A program made the translations under genes and the position numbers. From Gardnerella kenyensis (GTDB taxonomy: Bacteria > Actinomycetota > Actinomycetes > Actinomycetales > Bifidobacteriaceae), in contig NQOH01000004.1 in NCBI GenBank assembly GCA_003585735.1, positions 112,095 to 126,460 on the forward strand: a stretch of DNA of 14,366 bases, written 5' to 3'. Position 1 is the stretch's first letter. Each line of letters starts with the position of its first letter. Shown piece after piece: positions 6,514 to 14,366 of the stretch. The notes beneath the pieces were generated by a model. That model saw only the letters and a program-made list of their open reading frames with translations, was not told the DNA's origin and did not search any database.

Positions 6514-6523
6514 GGGGGGGGGG
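6514..6523 (+). repeat. Homopolymer G10 tract upstream of the gene 2 promoter
   Basis: Ten consecutive G are preceded by CCCCGC. The tract ends 30 bp before the -35 hexamer, exactly as in copy 1, but is 3 G longer. A pure G10 run in AT-rich intergenic DNA is a strong candidate slippage site. The preceding CCCC can pair with GGGG to form a short hairpin. Confidence 0.8.
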
Positions 6524-6539
6524 TCTAGTAGGCTATACA

Positions 6540-6548
6540 TCATAACAA
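6540..6548 (-). promoter_or_regulatory. Right arm of wide inverted repeat, adjacent to -35 (copy 2)
   Basis: TCATAACAA is the inverted partner of 6458-6466. It ends 5 bp before the -35 hexamer. Confidence 0.5.
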
Positions 6549-6553
6549 TTGAT

Positions 6554-6582
6554 TTGCAAAATATTCGTATATTCGGTATTAT
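6554..6582 (+). promoter_or_regulatory. Sigma-70-like promoter of gene 2
   Basis: TTGCAA (6554-6559), a 17-bp spacer and TATTAT (6577-6582) match promoter 1 in both hexamers and spacing. The predicted leader is about 155 nt. Confidence 0.7.
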
Positions 6583-6598
6583 TGAGTATAAATCTCAA
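6582..6598. promoter_or_regulatory. Inverted repeat over -10/start site, putative operator (copy 2)
   Basis: TTGAG-TATAAAT-CTCAA is identical to 328-344. Here flanking A and T extend the arms to 6 bp. Confidence 0.4.
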
Positions 6599-6656
6599 TT
6601 AGAAATTTGTAATTTTGAGCCGGGCAGAAGTTTTATATGTATTTGTCAGTTGTTAG

Positions 6657-6670
6657 ATCAACGATTTGAT
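6657..6670 (+). other. Leader hairpin (gene 2 mRNA)
   Basis: ATCAA and TTGAT enclose the loop CGAT. The position matches the leader hairpin of gene 1 although the primary sequence differs, which suggests that the fold rather than the sequence is kept. Confidence 0.3.
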
Positions 6671-6729
6671 TGCTGCACATAGCTCTTTATTAATGAATTT
6701 TAAAGACGTATTCAGAGGGAATTGGTATT

Positions 6730-6735
6730 AAGGAG
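6730..6735 (+). promoter_or_regulatory. Ribosome binding site of gene 2
   Basis: AAGGAG ends 8 nt before ATG at 6744. The in-frame TAA at 6729-6731 overlaps it and rules out any longer protein. Confidence 0.9.
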
Positions 6736-6743
6736 ATATCATT

Positions 6744-9700
6744 ATGGCTAATTCAAATTCTAGAAGGCATGCACGCAAGGTTACATTGGATGCTGCATTA
6801 AGCAACGCGATTGCGAAGGCTGTGGACGCACGCAAGGTGGCGGCATTTACGGTTGGAGCCGCCGGTGTGTTGGCTGGTGCTGCATTCGCATTTGGTGCAA
6901 CTCCTGCAATGGCTGCGGAAGCTGGTGCTGCTCCTGATACCAAGCCGGCTGCTGTGGCTGATACAGCACAGACTCCTGTGACTACTGGTGAGAATGCTGG
7001 TGAGAATGCTGATGCTGGTAAGAAGGCTTCTGCAGGCGAAAAGGGTAAGGATGCAGAAACTGGTAAGTCTGATAAGAAGGATCAGACTGACCTTAATAAA
7101 GAGGCTGGGGATCAGACTGCCAAGAAGGAAGACGTTAATAAGCTTGAAGAAAATAAGCAGACTGAGCAGTCTGTAGTAAATACTGAAGATAAGACTGACG
7201 TTACTAAGACTGAAACTACTGATGTAAAGGCTACTTCTACATATGCTGCTGCTGGTGTAGGCACGGATCGCGCGTCGAATAATGATGCAGCAAGTCAAGA
7301 TTCTAATAAAATTAAGCCAGACACAACGGATACTACTAATACCAAGATTAATATTGACGAGAATAACGCTGGCACTATGCCTAATATGTATGGCTGGGGA
7401 AGCTCGGACAACACGTTTAGTGAAGGTGGCGAAAAGCACACGGTTACTTTCCACTTTGCAGCACCAAAAGATGGTGGAAAGATTACCAATATTGCTATTT
7501 TCCCTGCTCAAAACAATGGTTTGACTAACGATAAGAGCAAGAGGGGTGCTGAATATTATTCTGGCGATCCTAAGATGCGTCAGAGCTTCTCTGGTAACTA
7601 TACGTTTAAGCAGAAGGAAGACGGATCTGCAACTCTTGAGATGAGTGATCTTTTTAGTATTGGTAAGGTCAGTGGTGGCGCTGAGAAGTATGTTGCAAAC
7701 CGTTCTATTTTTGTGTATGTAACTAAGAATGGTAAGGAAGATGTTGCCTATAAAACAAATGCATTCCGTGCGGCAACGATTGTGACACCAAAAACTTCCG
7801 GATCCGTAGTGCTGAAATATGATCAGCCGCTTACAAAAGAACAGATTCAATCAGCAATTACTACTGCTGCCAATGCTGAAACTACTCGCAGCGATAAAAT
7901 GTCTGTGAACGATCAGATTGTTGCAGCAAGTAAAGCTAAAGGTGTAAATACAACTGTCAACGGAAAATCGACGCAAGTTCCAGATACGCTTACTGACAAG
8001 ATTAACGCAAGTTCTGCGGATGCTTACGACAAGACTACATTTGAGGCTATTAATAAGGAAACCTCAGCTAAAGACGCAAAAGATAAGACTTACGTAGCTG
8101 GTGCGAAGACACTTAACACCTACATGGTTACGGATTTGGGCTTTAAGTCGCAAGCTATTCCGCTTACGGTTGCGCGCTACGATGATCGCATCGAAAAGCC
8201 GATTGTTGAGGACCCGACTCAGCTTTCGCCTGAAGTTAAGGAAGATATTAAGAAGAAGCTTGCAAAGATTAACGGCGTATCTTCCGATAAAATCACGTTT
8301 GACAACGATGGTAATGCTGTAATCAACTTCGACGGCGTGGATGCTAAGGACGCGCCTAAGATTAAGCTCAGCGACCTTGTGTTGAAGAAGTTTAAGGAAG
8401 ATCAGATTACAGTTCCTGCAAACGATAAAGCAGTCTTTGTTGCTAACCCACTTGGCTACTCAACCGCGGAGCTTGACCGAATCAAGACAGCTATTTATGA
8501 AGCTAATAAAGAAAATAAAGATCTTGGTCTTACCAGCAAAGATCAGATTTCACTTGAGTATCTTACTGGCGACCTTACTGGAGCTGGTAAAGCTAATCAG
8601 GGTATCTCGAATGGTATGGCGGAAAACAAGATTACCGTTAAGATTAAGACTGATAAGGCTGTTGCCGAGTTTACGTCTGATATAAAGGCGAGCAAGCTTA
8701 CAAAGCTTCCAAACATTCGCGAGGATTACGACGTTTCGTGGACTAAAGATAAGTTGGATAATCGCAATACTGACGAAGGTTTCTCGTGGAGTGCTGATAA
8801 GAAAACTATCATCTATCGCTACGATCCAACCAAGGCTGTGGCGTTCAAGTCTGGTGACGTTACCAAGTTGCTCACAGCTACGCCAAAGACTGGCAAAGAA
8901 GGCTTGCGCGTACTTAATGGCGACGAGCAGCTCGGTCATGAAGGCGAGCCTGGAAAAGAAAAGAAGTCGCACGTTTACTATGTGATTGATAGTAAAGGCG
9001 AGCCAACAGGCGCGCTTACGCTTGGCATTATGAACAGTGGCTATTGGAAAGGTGACATTCAGATCACTGGTACCGAAACGAATATGGGTGATTTGCTCGC
9101 AAAGACTGGCACATATAAGTGGGATGAGGAGGCTAAACCTGTAGAACTTGCGTCTAAGGACGGCAAGATTTATAGAGCGCGTCTTTTTGTGGCGCCATAT
9201 GGTATGGAGACCTACCAGCACGTGTACACGTTCCCAGATGGAAAGAACCCAAACAACACGACTAAGGCAATTAACGTTATCTTTGTGCCGCAGACGAATC
9301 ATAAGAAGGCTGATCTTTCTAAGTCGCTTGCCAAGTACACGACGACCAAGGTTGAGGGCAAAGATGTTCCAACACAGCCAGCATATTACAACGCGTCTGC
9401 TGATAAGAAGAAGGCGTATGATGATGCGCTTAGTGCTGCCAAAGAAACGCTTAAAAAAGTTGGAACTAAAGCTGATGCTGATTTAAGTGAAGATCTTAAG
9501 GCTGAGGTTGATAACGCAACGATTGCTTTGAATAAGGCTCGTGAGGCTCTTGATGGTGATAAGACCAATAAGGACGGGCTGAACACCTCGATTGAAGCAG
9601 ATGGCACGCCTGCAAAGGAAGGTGCCGCAGCAACTGGTACGCAAGCGACGAACCAGTTCAAGAACGTATCTGAGCCTGACTTTAAGAAGGCCGACGGTTC

Positions 9701-12700
9701 TGATGACACTGACAGAAACAATGCTGCTAAAGCTGCCAAGACTGCTTATGACAAGGCTCTCGAAGAAGCCAAGAAGTTAAAGGACGACGCCAACGCCACT
9801 CAAAAGGCTGTTGACGAAGCCAAGGCTAAGCTTGATGCCGCGCGTGAAAAGCTTAACGAATTTAGCACTAACAAAGACAAGCTTAACGCTGCTATTGCTG
9901 AGCATGGTAAGGTGAAGACTGGCGACGCTGATAAGCAAGGCGACGAGAAGCTCAAGACCGCTGACCCAACCTATCAAAATGCAAGCACTGAAGAGCGCAA
10001 TAAGTACGACGAGGCTGTTAAGAAGGCAAAGGATCTTTCAGCCGATCCAAACGCTTCCCAGAAGGAAGTCAACGACGCTATTACAGCTCTCGAAAAAGCT
10101 AAGAAGGCTCTTGACGCTAAAGCAACAGATAAGTCGCAGCTTATAACTGCTGAAAAGCTCACCTTTGATAATCCTGATAATGATGCAAACAAGCAGAGTA
10201 CTTTCTACAAGAATGCGCTTAACAAGCAGACTAACGGAGCAAACGATCAAGAGAAACAAGCTGCTAAAACTGCCGTTGACAACTATAACAATGCGTTAAC
10301 TAAGGCACGTGAGGTTCTTAAGAACGATAAAGCAACTCAAAAAGAAGTTAATGATGCTAAAGATGCGTTAACTAATGCCGAAAAAGTATTGCATGAAAAA
10401 TATGCAACCAACGCTGATGAACTTACGAAAGTGCTTGCGGATAACTTTAGCGGTTACCTGATGCCTGCGTACTTCAATGCTTTTGATAAGGCGCATGCTG
10501 GCGATAAGGATGCTGCTACTGCATTCAAGAATTACAACGATGCCTATCAAAAAGCTAAGGAGCTTAAGAAAAATCTAGAAGATGCTAAGACTGCTGGAAC
10601 TGCTCCAGATCAAAAATTGATTGATGAAGCTAAGACAGCTCTTGAAAACGCACGTAAAGTCATTGACAAGTATGCAACTAATACCAGCAGACTTTCGGCA
10701 GCTGTGTTTAATGACCTTGCCATAAAAAACAGCCCAGCGTATAAGAACGTATCTGAAGCTGATGCAAGCGCGGATGCAAAGGCTGCTAAGGATAGGTATG
10801 ACAAAGCTGTAGAGAAATTACACCAGGCGCTTAATAAAAATATGCCTAAGGATAAGCAAGGTAATACAGAAATCCCAACTTCTAATCCTCCTGAAAAGAA
10901 TATTGATGTTACTAATGCAGATGCATTGAAGAATATTCAGGCGCATGCGCAAGGTGAGCCTCTGGATAGGGATGTTGACGCTATCCTTAAGGAAATGAAC
11001 GCCGCAGCTGCTGAGTTGAACAAGTTTGCAACCAAGACCGATGAGCTGCTTAAGTCGGTCAACGAGGATGATGCTACCAAGCACACCCCTGCGTATAAGA
11101 ATGCTTCGTTGCCCGTGTTCCAAAAAGCTGATAGCTCTGATGCTGATGCCGATAAAAATGCAAAAGCAAAGCAAGCCGTTGACAAGTATGGTGAAATGCT
11201 TAACAAAGCAAAAGAGTTGCTTGTAAAAGTTGATGCAACGCAAGAAGAGGTAAACAAAGCTAAAAAAGATCTTGACGACGCTCGCAAAACACTGTTAGGC
11301 GATCCAAACGATCAAGCCAATGTTCCAGGCTTTAACACCGACGTCACCAAGCTCCAAAAGAGTGTTGGCCAACACGGTAAAGAGAAGCAGGGTGACGCGG
11401 CTGCTACCGAAGGTACTGTTACATCTGATGCATATCGCAATGCGTCTGACCCTCACTTCATGAAGGCGGATGCAAATGATCCATCTAAGTTAGTTGAAGA
11501 TACCGAGAAGAACAAGCAGGCCGTCGCAGACAAGAAGGCGTATGACGATGCTTTGACAAAAGCTCAGGAGCTTTTGAAGAAGCATGACAGCGCCGATACG
11601 CCGCAAGACGCAAAGCCAACGCAAGCAGAAATCAACGACGCTCTTAAGGCTCTCGATGAAGCACGTACAAAGCTTGATGATTACAAGACGAATGCCGAAG
11701 CTCTTAAGGATGAGGCAGCGAAGTCTACTGCTGACGGTTCAATCGCAGGTGGTACTGACTTCGAGAATATGCCAGAGTTCAAGAACGCTGACGCTAAGAA
11801 GGGCGAAGACAACGAGGATAATGACGATGTTAAAGCCTACAAGGATGCTCTTAAGAATGCGCGCGATCTTGTAAAGGCTGCTACGGAGCAAGGCAAGAAG
11901 AACAGCGAGCGTCCAACGCAGCAGCAGATTAACGATGCGCTTGAGGCTTTGAAGAACGCCAAGAAGCAAATCACCGACAACTACAAGACCGATGCAGCTG
12001 CGCTTAAGGATGCTAAAGACTTTGCAAATGGCGCCTTTAAGAAGACGCCTGAGTATAAGAATGCTGTGGCGCTTAAGGATGATGCCTCTGCGGCTCCTGA
12101 AAAGAAGAACACGGCTAAGGCTGACGTTGACGCTATCGATAAGAACACTAACGATAGTGCTCTGGAGAAAGCCATCGAGATTCTTCGGGCATTCGACGAT
12201 AACGGCAAGCCAAAGCAGGAGGGACTAACGGGAGGCAGAATCCCAACTCAGAAGGAAGTTGATGAAGCACTTCAGACTTTGCAAAAGGCTATGGACAAAG
12301 TCACAAATGGCTACAAGACTAACGCCGACAAGCTTAATAACGAAGTTGGCGATAAGGATGACAAGGGCAAGGATGTAATACCTCCATTCGAGGCGTCGGT
12401 GGCGTACAAGAACGCGCTTGAAAAGGCAAAGACTGAAACTGGTGATGCTGCAACGACTGATGGTTCTGCAACCAAGAAGCTGGAAGATTACAACAAGAAG
12501 CTGAAGGCTGCACAAGACTTGATTGCGCAGGTAAACAGCACTGATCCAAATGCCGACCCAGACAAAAAGCCAACTCAAGCGCAGGTTGACAAGGCTTTGC
12601 AAGACCTGAAAGATGCAAAAACAGCTATCGACAATGCCTTCAAGACAAACGCATCTGCTCTTAAGAATGAAGCTGATGATAAGGACGAGCGTGGTAATGC

Positions 12701-14366
12701 GAAGCAAGAAGCAGATAAGTTCGAAAACTCTACTGAGTATAAGAACGCTCTTGCCAAGAAGACTGGCGACGAAGACATTCCTGATGTAAAAGAATACAAA
12801 GAAGCGTTGAAGAAAGCTCAAGACCTCTTGAAGAAGTTCAGCGACGACGGTTCTGCGCCAAAACAGGGTGCAACTGACGTTCCAACTCAGCAAGAAGTTG
12901 ACGAGGCTCAGAAGGCTCTTAAGGAAATCAAAGACAAGATTCTTAAGAACTACGTCACTAGCCCGCATGACTTGCAACAAGAATTTGATAAGTCTAAGGA
13001 CGGAGCCGACGACAATCGCAATGGTTTGTTCGAGGACACTCCTGCGTTCAAGAACGCTGAAGCTGCAAAGGGTGAAGGTGGCGAACAAAACTCTGAAATG
13101 AAGGCGTACACTGCTGCGTTTGATAAAGTCAAGAAGCTTCTTGAGGCCTTTGATCCCGCTACTGGTGAAGTAAAGAAGAAGCTTCCAAAAGGCATGGATA
13201 AGGCTCCAACACAAAAAGACCTTGACGACGCACTAAAGGAACTCCAAAAAGCCAAGAAGGCAATCGAGGATAAATACAGCACAAGCAAGTATTCCTTGCG
13301 CAGGGAGCATGACGCAGATACTGGCTTTAAGTATTCTCCGGAATTCATTAACGCTACGGATAATGCGAACGCAAATCCTGCTGACGAGTCCGCTAAGTAT
13401 GTAATCGAAAATTACAAGAAGGCTCTTTGGCACGCTGAGTCAGTGCTTGGCGATCCGGATGCAACGCAGGCTGAGGTTGATGAGGCTTTGAGGAGGCTTC
13501 AGGATGCTAAGGATGCTATTACTCGAAAGTATGCGACGGATAAGAAGAATCTGAAGAATGAGCATGATTCTGATGGTGATTTTGAGAATTCGCCTGAATT
13601 CCAGAATGCTATCGGCACTCCGGAAGCTGATGCTTATAAGAAGGCGTTCGAGAATGCTAAGAAGGTTCTTGACGATCCAAGCGCTACCCAGGCTCAGGTT
13701 GACGAGGCTTTGAGGAAGCTTCGTGAAGCTAAGGAGGCTTTGGTTAACGGTCATAAGACGAATAAAGCTGATTTGCAAAATGAGGCGGATGATGATCCAG
13801 CCTTCCGCAATGGCATTTCGTACTTGATTGCTGGCTCTACTGATGCTGAGGCTTATAAGAAGGCTTTGGATGAGGCTCGCCGCGTGCTTTCCAATCCAAA
13901 CGCAACCCAGGCTCAGGTTGATGAGGCTTTGAGGAAGCTCCGTGAAGCTAAGCAGCGCATTGTTGACAAGTTCAATAATGGCGGCAATGGTAATGGTTTT
14001 GACGGTTACGTTCCTAACGCTGGTGGTCACGAAGGCGACGGTTACGCGAATAATGCCAACGCTAATGCTGTTGATAAGTCTGCTTTGCAAGCGGAAATTA
14101 ATAGCGCGTTGAATGTGCGCGGTAATTCGGCTGCGGCTCAAGCTTATAAGAATGCTCTTGCTGAAGCTAAGCGTGTTCTTGCGGATGCTAACGCAACGCA
14201 GGCTCAGGTGGATGCGGCTGTGAAGCAGTTGCGTGATGCTAAGGCGGCGTTTAATGGCTTTGGTGGTTCTGATCATCATCTTGCTAAGACGGGTGCTGGT
14301 GTTGGCTTGTTTGCGGGTCTTGCCGCAATCTTCGCTGGTTTCGGTGCTGCTGGCGTTGCTTCTCGC
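6744..14366 (+). CDS. Giant cell-wall-anchored FIVAR-repeat surface protein, gene 2 (3' end outside window)
   Basis: The frame is open for 2541 codons to the window edge, ending in the hydrophobic helix after LAKTG. Only a few tail codons and the stop should be missing. Residues 1-57 are a signal peptide almost identical to gene 1. Residues 59-205 are a Lys/Thr/Asp/Ala-rich linker unlike that of gene 1. The head starts at NMYGW (214) and shares ANRSIF, NAFRAAT, LNTYMVTDLG, RYDDRIEK, FDNDGNAVINFD, RARLFV and FVPQT with gene 1. A Rib-like module lies near 485-537. Residues 878-2410 hold 16 FIVAR-like repeats. After a Gly/Asn-rich linker a seventeenth repeat lies at 2447-2506, and LAKTG is at 2513-2517. 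I infer an adhesin with a longer stalk than gene 1. No Cys was noticed. The ligand is unknown. Confidence 0.92.
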   Translation, partial: MANSNSRRHARKVTLDAALSNAIAKAVDARKVAAFTVGAAGVLAGAAFAFGATPAMAAEAGAAPDTKPAAVADTAQTPVTTGENAGENADAGKKASAGEKGKDAETGKSDKKDQTDLNKEAGDQTAKKEDVNKLEENKQTEQSVVNTEDKTDVTKTETTDVKATSTYAAAGVGTDRASNNDAASQDSNKIKPDTTDTTNTKINIDENNAGTMPNMYGWGSSDNTFSEGGEKHTVTFHFAAPKDGGKITNIAIFPAQNNGLTNDKSKRGAEYYSGDPKMRQSFSGNYTFKQKEDGSATLEMSDLFSIGKVSGGAEKYVANRSIFVYVTKNGKEDVAYKTNAFRAATIVTPKTSGSVVLKYDQPLTKEQIQSAITTAANAETTRSDKMSVNDQIVAASKAKGVNTTVNGKSTQVPDTLTDKINASSADAYDKTTFEAINKETSAKDAKDKTYVAGAKTLNTYMVTDLGFKSQAIPLTVARYDDRIEKPIVEDPTQLSPEVKEDIKKKLAKINGVSSDKITFDNDGNAVINFDGVDAKDAPKIKLSDLVLKKFKEDQITVPANDKAVFVANPLGYSTAELDRIKTAIYEANKENKDLGLTSKDQISLEYLTGDLTGAGKANQGISNGMAENKITVKIKTDKAVAEFTSDIKASKLTKLPNIREDYDVSWTKDKLDNRNTDEGFSWSADKKTIIYRYDPTKAVAFKSGDVTKLLTATPKTGKEGLRVLNGDEQLGHEGEPGKEKKSHVYYVIDSKGEPTGALTLGIMNSGYWKGDIQITGTETNMGDLLAKTGTYKWDEEAKPVELASKDGKIYRARLFVAPYGMETYQHVYTFPDGKNPNNTTKAINVIFVPQTNHKKADLSKSLAKYTTTKVEGKDVPTQPAYYNASADKKKAYDDALSAAKETLKKVGTKADADLSEDLKAEVDNATIALNKAREALDGDKTNKDGLNTSIEADGTPAKEGAAATGTQATNQFKNVSEPDFKKADGSDDTDRNNAAKAAKTAYDKALEEAKKLKDDANATQKAVDEAKAKLDAAREKLNEFSTNKDKLNAAIAEHGKVKTGDADKQGDEKLKTADPTYQNASTEERNKYDEAVKKAKDLSADPNASQKEVNDAITALEKAKKALDAKATDKSQLITAEKLTFDNPDNDANKQSTFYKNALNKQTNGANDQEKQAAKTAVDNYNNALTKAREVLKNDKATQKEVNDAKDALTNAEKVLHEKYATNADELTKVLADNFSGYLMPAYFNAFDKAHAGDKDAATAFKNYNDAYQKAKELKKNLEDAKTAGTAPDQKLIDEAKTALENARKVIDKYATNTSRLSAAVFNDLAIKNSPAYKNVSEADASADAKAAKDRYDKAVEKLHQALNKNMPKDKQGNTEIPTSNPPEKNIDVTNADALKNIQAHAQGEPLDRDVDAILKEMNAAAAELNKFATKTDELLKSVNEDDATKHTPAYKNASLPVFQKADSSDADADKNAKAKQAVDKYGEMLNKAKELLVKVDATQEEVNKAKKDLDDARKTLLGDPNDQANVPGFNTDVTKLQKSVGQHGKEKQGDAAATEGTVTSDAYRNASDPHFMKADANDPSKLVEDTEKNKQAVADKKAYDDALTKAQELLKKHDSADTPQDAKPTQAEINDALKALDEARTKLDDYKTNAEALKDEAAKSTADGSIAGGTDFENMPEFKNADAKKGEDNEDNDDVKAYKDALKNARDLVKAATEQGKKNSERPTQQQINDALEALKNAKKQITDNYKTDAAALKDAKDFANGAFKKTPEYKNAVALKDDASAAPEKKNTAKADVDAIDKNTNDSALEKAIEILRAFDDNGKPKQEGLTGGRIPTQKEVDEALQTLQKAMDKVTNGYKTNADKLNNEVGDKDDKGKDVIPPFEASVAYKNALEKAKTETGDAATTDGSATKKLEDYNKKLKAAQDLIAQVNSTDPNADPDKKPTQAQVDKALQDLKDAKTAIDNAFKTNASALKNEADDKDERGNAKQEADKFENSTEYKNALAKKTGDEDIPDVKEYKEALKKAQDLLKKFSDDGSAPKQGATDVPTQQEVDEAQKALKEIKDKILKNYVTSPHDLQQEFDKSKDGADDNRNGLFEDTPAFKNAEAAKGEGGEQNSEMKAYTAAFDKVKKLLEAFDPATGEVKKKLPKGMDKAPTQKDLDDALKELQKAKKAIEDKYSTSKYSLRREHDADTGFKYSPEFINATDNANANPADESAKYVIENYKKALWHAESVLGDPDATQAEVDEALRRLQDAKDAITRKYATDKKNLKNEHDSDGDFENSPEFQNAIGTPEADAYKKAFENAKKVLDDPSATQAQVDEALRKLREAKEALVNGHKTNKADLQNEADDDPAFRNGISYLIAGSTDAEAYKKALDEARRVLSNPNATQAQVDEALRKLREAKQRIVDKFNNGGNGNGFDGYVPNAGGHEGDGYANNANANAVDKSALQAEINSALNVRGNSAAAQAYKNALAEAKRVLADANATQAQVDAAVKQLRDAKAAFNGFGGSDHHLAKTGAGVGLFAGLAAIFAGFGAAGVASR
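13686..13733 (+). repeat. Near-identical 48-bp direct repeat, first copy
   Basis: This stretch, encoding TQAQVDEALRKLREAK, recurs at 13905-13952 with 2 mismatches in 48 bp, 219 bp (73 codons) apart. The identity is above what protein constraint requires and marks a recent in-frame duplication and a possible recombination site. Confidence 0.8.
13905..13952 (+). repeat. Near-identical 48-bp direct repeat, second copy
   Basis: Partner of 13686-13733. It lies in the sixteenth stalk unit. Confidence 0.8.
13974..14262 (+). other. Gly/Asn linker and detached seventeenth repeat of gene 2 protein
   Basis: A linker beginning NNGGNGNGFDGYVPNAGGHEGD (residues 2411-2446) is followed by one more FIVAR-like unit (2447-2506, with AYKNALAEAKRVL and ANATQAQVD). 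Gene 1 has the aromatic and Ala/Ser-rich segments in this place. The final repeat would sit within or close to the peptidoglycan. Confidence 0.7.
14280..14366 (+). other. C-terminal cell wall sorting signal LAKTG (gene 2, tail cut off)
   Basis: LAKTG (residues 2513-2517) is followed by the hydrophobic stretch VGLFAGLAAIFAGFGAAGV and ASR at the window edge. It matches the VAKTG signal of gene 1 and the LAXTG class of actinobacterial sorting motifs. Confidence 0.88.

Larger units (their letters stand above)
6362..6743 (+). repeat. Duplicated control region, copy 2 (upstream of gene 2)
   Basis: This is the counterpart of 112-491, with the same order of elements: AT-rich start, 22-nt palindrome, CTAG-centred palindrome, TTGTTATGA, G tract, TCATAACAA, promoter, start-site dyad, leader hairpin and ribosome binding site. 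The main differences are the longer G tract, the loss of the right arm of the G-tract hairpin, and drift in the leader (6599-6715). Direct repeats CTGTAACT lie just before it at 6340-6347 and 6349-6356. Confidence 0.9.
9378..13973 (+). repeat. Stalk of 16 FIVAR-like protein repeats in gene 2
   Basis: Residues 878-2410 carry 16 units with the same PxYxNA start and VL-(D/S)xxATQxxVDxA turn as in gene 1. Units 8-13 have longer, charged turns (for example HDSADTPQDAKPTQ) in place of the short DPxATQ turn, and are the part with no one-to-one match in gene 1. Units 14-16 are compact and match units 9-11 of gene 1, including the odd last unit (ISYLIAGS here, IAYIIANS there). Confidence 0.85.

Noticed and set aside
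6514..6523. G10 tract as a sequencing artefact
   Set aside because: The exact length could be miscalled, but a G tract at the homologous place in both copies, 30 bp from the -35, shows that the feature itself is real.
6798..7850. Long reverse-strand reading frames inside both genes (6798-7850, 8550-9302, 12225-13214, 13440-14279, 5286-5954)
   Set aside because: They lie wholly inside strongly coding plus-strand genes with coherent repeats. I noticed no convincing ribosome binding sites for them, and their products look like reversed reads of the repeat codons, rich in Leu, Ile, Ser and Arg.
9096..9110. Internal LAKTG in the head of gene 2 (residues 785-789) as a sorting signal
   Set aside because: It is followed by TYKWDEEAK, with no hydrophobic helix or basic tail, and the true signal is at the C terminus.

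Overview
The window holds two very large, tandem, same-strand paralogous genes for cell-wall-anchored surface proteins and almost nothing else. Gene 1 (492-6260, 1922 aa) is complete. Gene 2 (6744 to the window end, at least 2541 aa) is open at the right edge and appears to lack only its last few codons. Both proteins have the same plan: a long-n-region Sec signal peptide, a variable low-complexity segment, a conserved head of about 600-700 residues, a stalk of helical FIVAR-like repeats (11 in gene 1, 16 plus one detached in gene 2), a low-complexity wall-spanning region, and a C-terminal xAKTG sorting signal with a hydrophobic helix and, where visible, a basic tail. I infer surface adhesins. 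No ligand can be read from the sequence.

The most likely source is Gardnerella or a close relative in the Bifidobacteriaceae. The basis is the LAKTG-type sorting motif (the LAXTG class usual for actinobacterial class E sortases), a modest GC content with AT-rich intergenic DNA, strong AGGAGG-type ribosome binding sites, and the overall look of giant FIVAR-type proteins. This assignment rests on pattern recognition, not on a search.

Layout: 1-111 is non-coding with nothing recognised. 112-491 is a regulatory region with palindromes, a G7 tract, a sigma-70-like promoter and a leader of about 155 nt. 492-6260 is gene 1. 6278-6324 is a strong intrinsic terminator. 6362-6743 is a second, diverged copy of the same regulatory region, carrying a G10 tract. 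6744-14366 is gene 2. Each gene therefore looks independently transcribed.

The most interesting signal is the duplicated control region. In both copies a pure G tract of different length (7 and 10) ends exactly 30 bp before the -35 box. It lies between inverted copies of TTGTTATGA and downstream of two conserved palindromes. This is the arrangement expected for slippage-driven phase variation of promoter strength by altered spacing, acting separately on two giant surface proteins that differ in stalk length and C-terminal chemistry. Gene 1 also carries an unusual 67-residue segment rich in Tyr, Phe, Trp, Asp and Gly just before the wall-spanning region, which gene 2 lacks.
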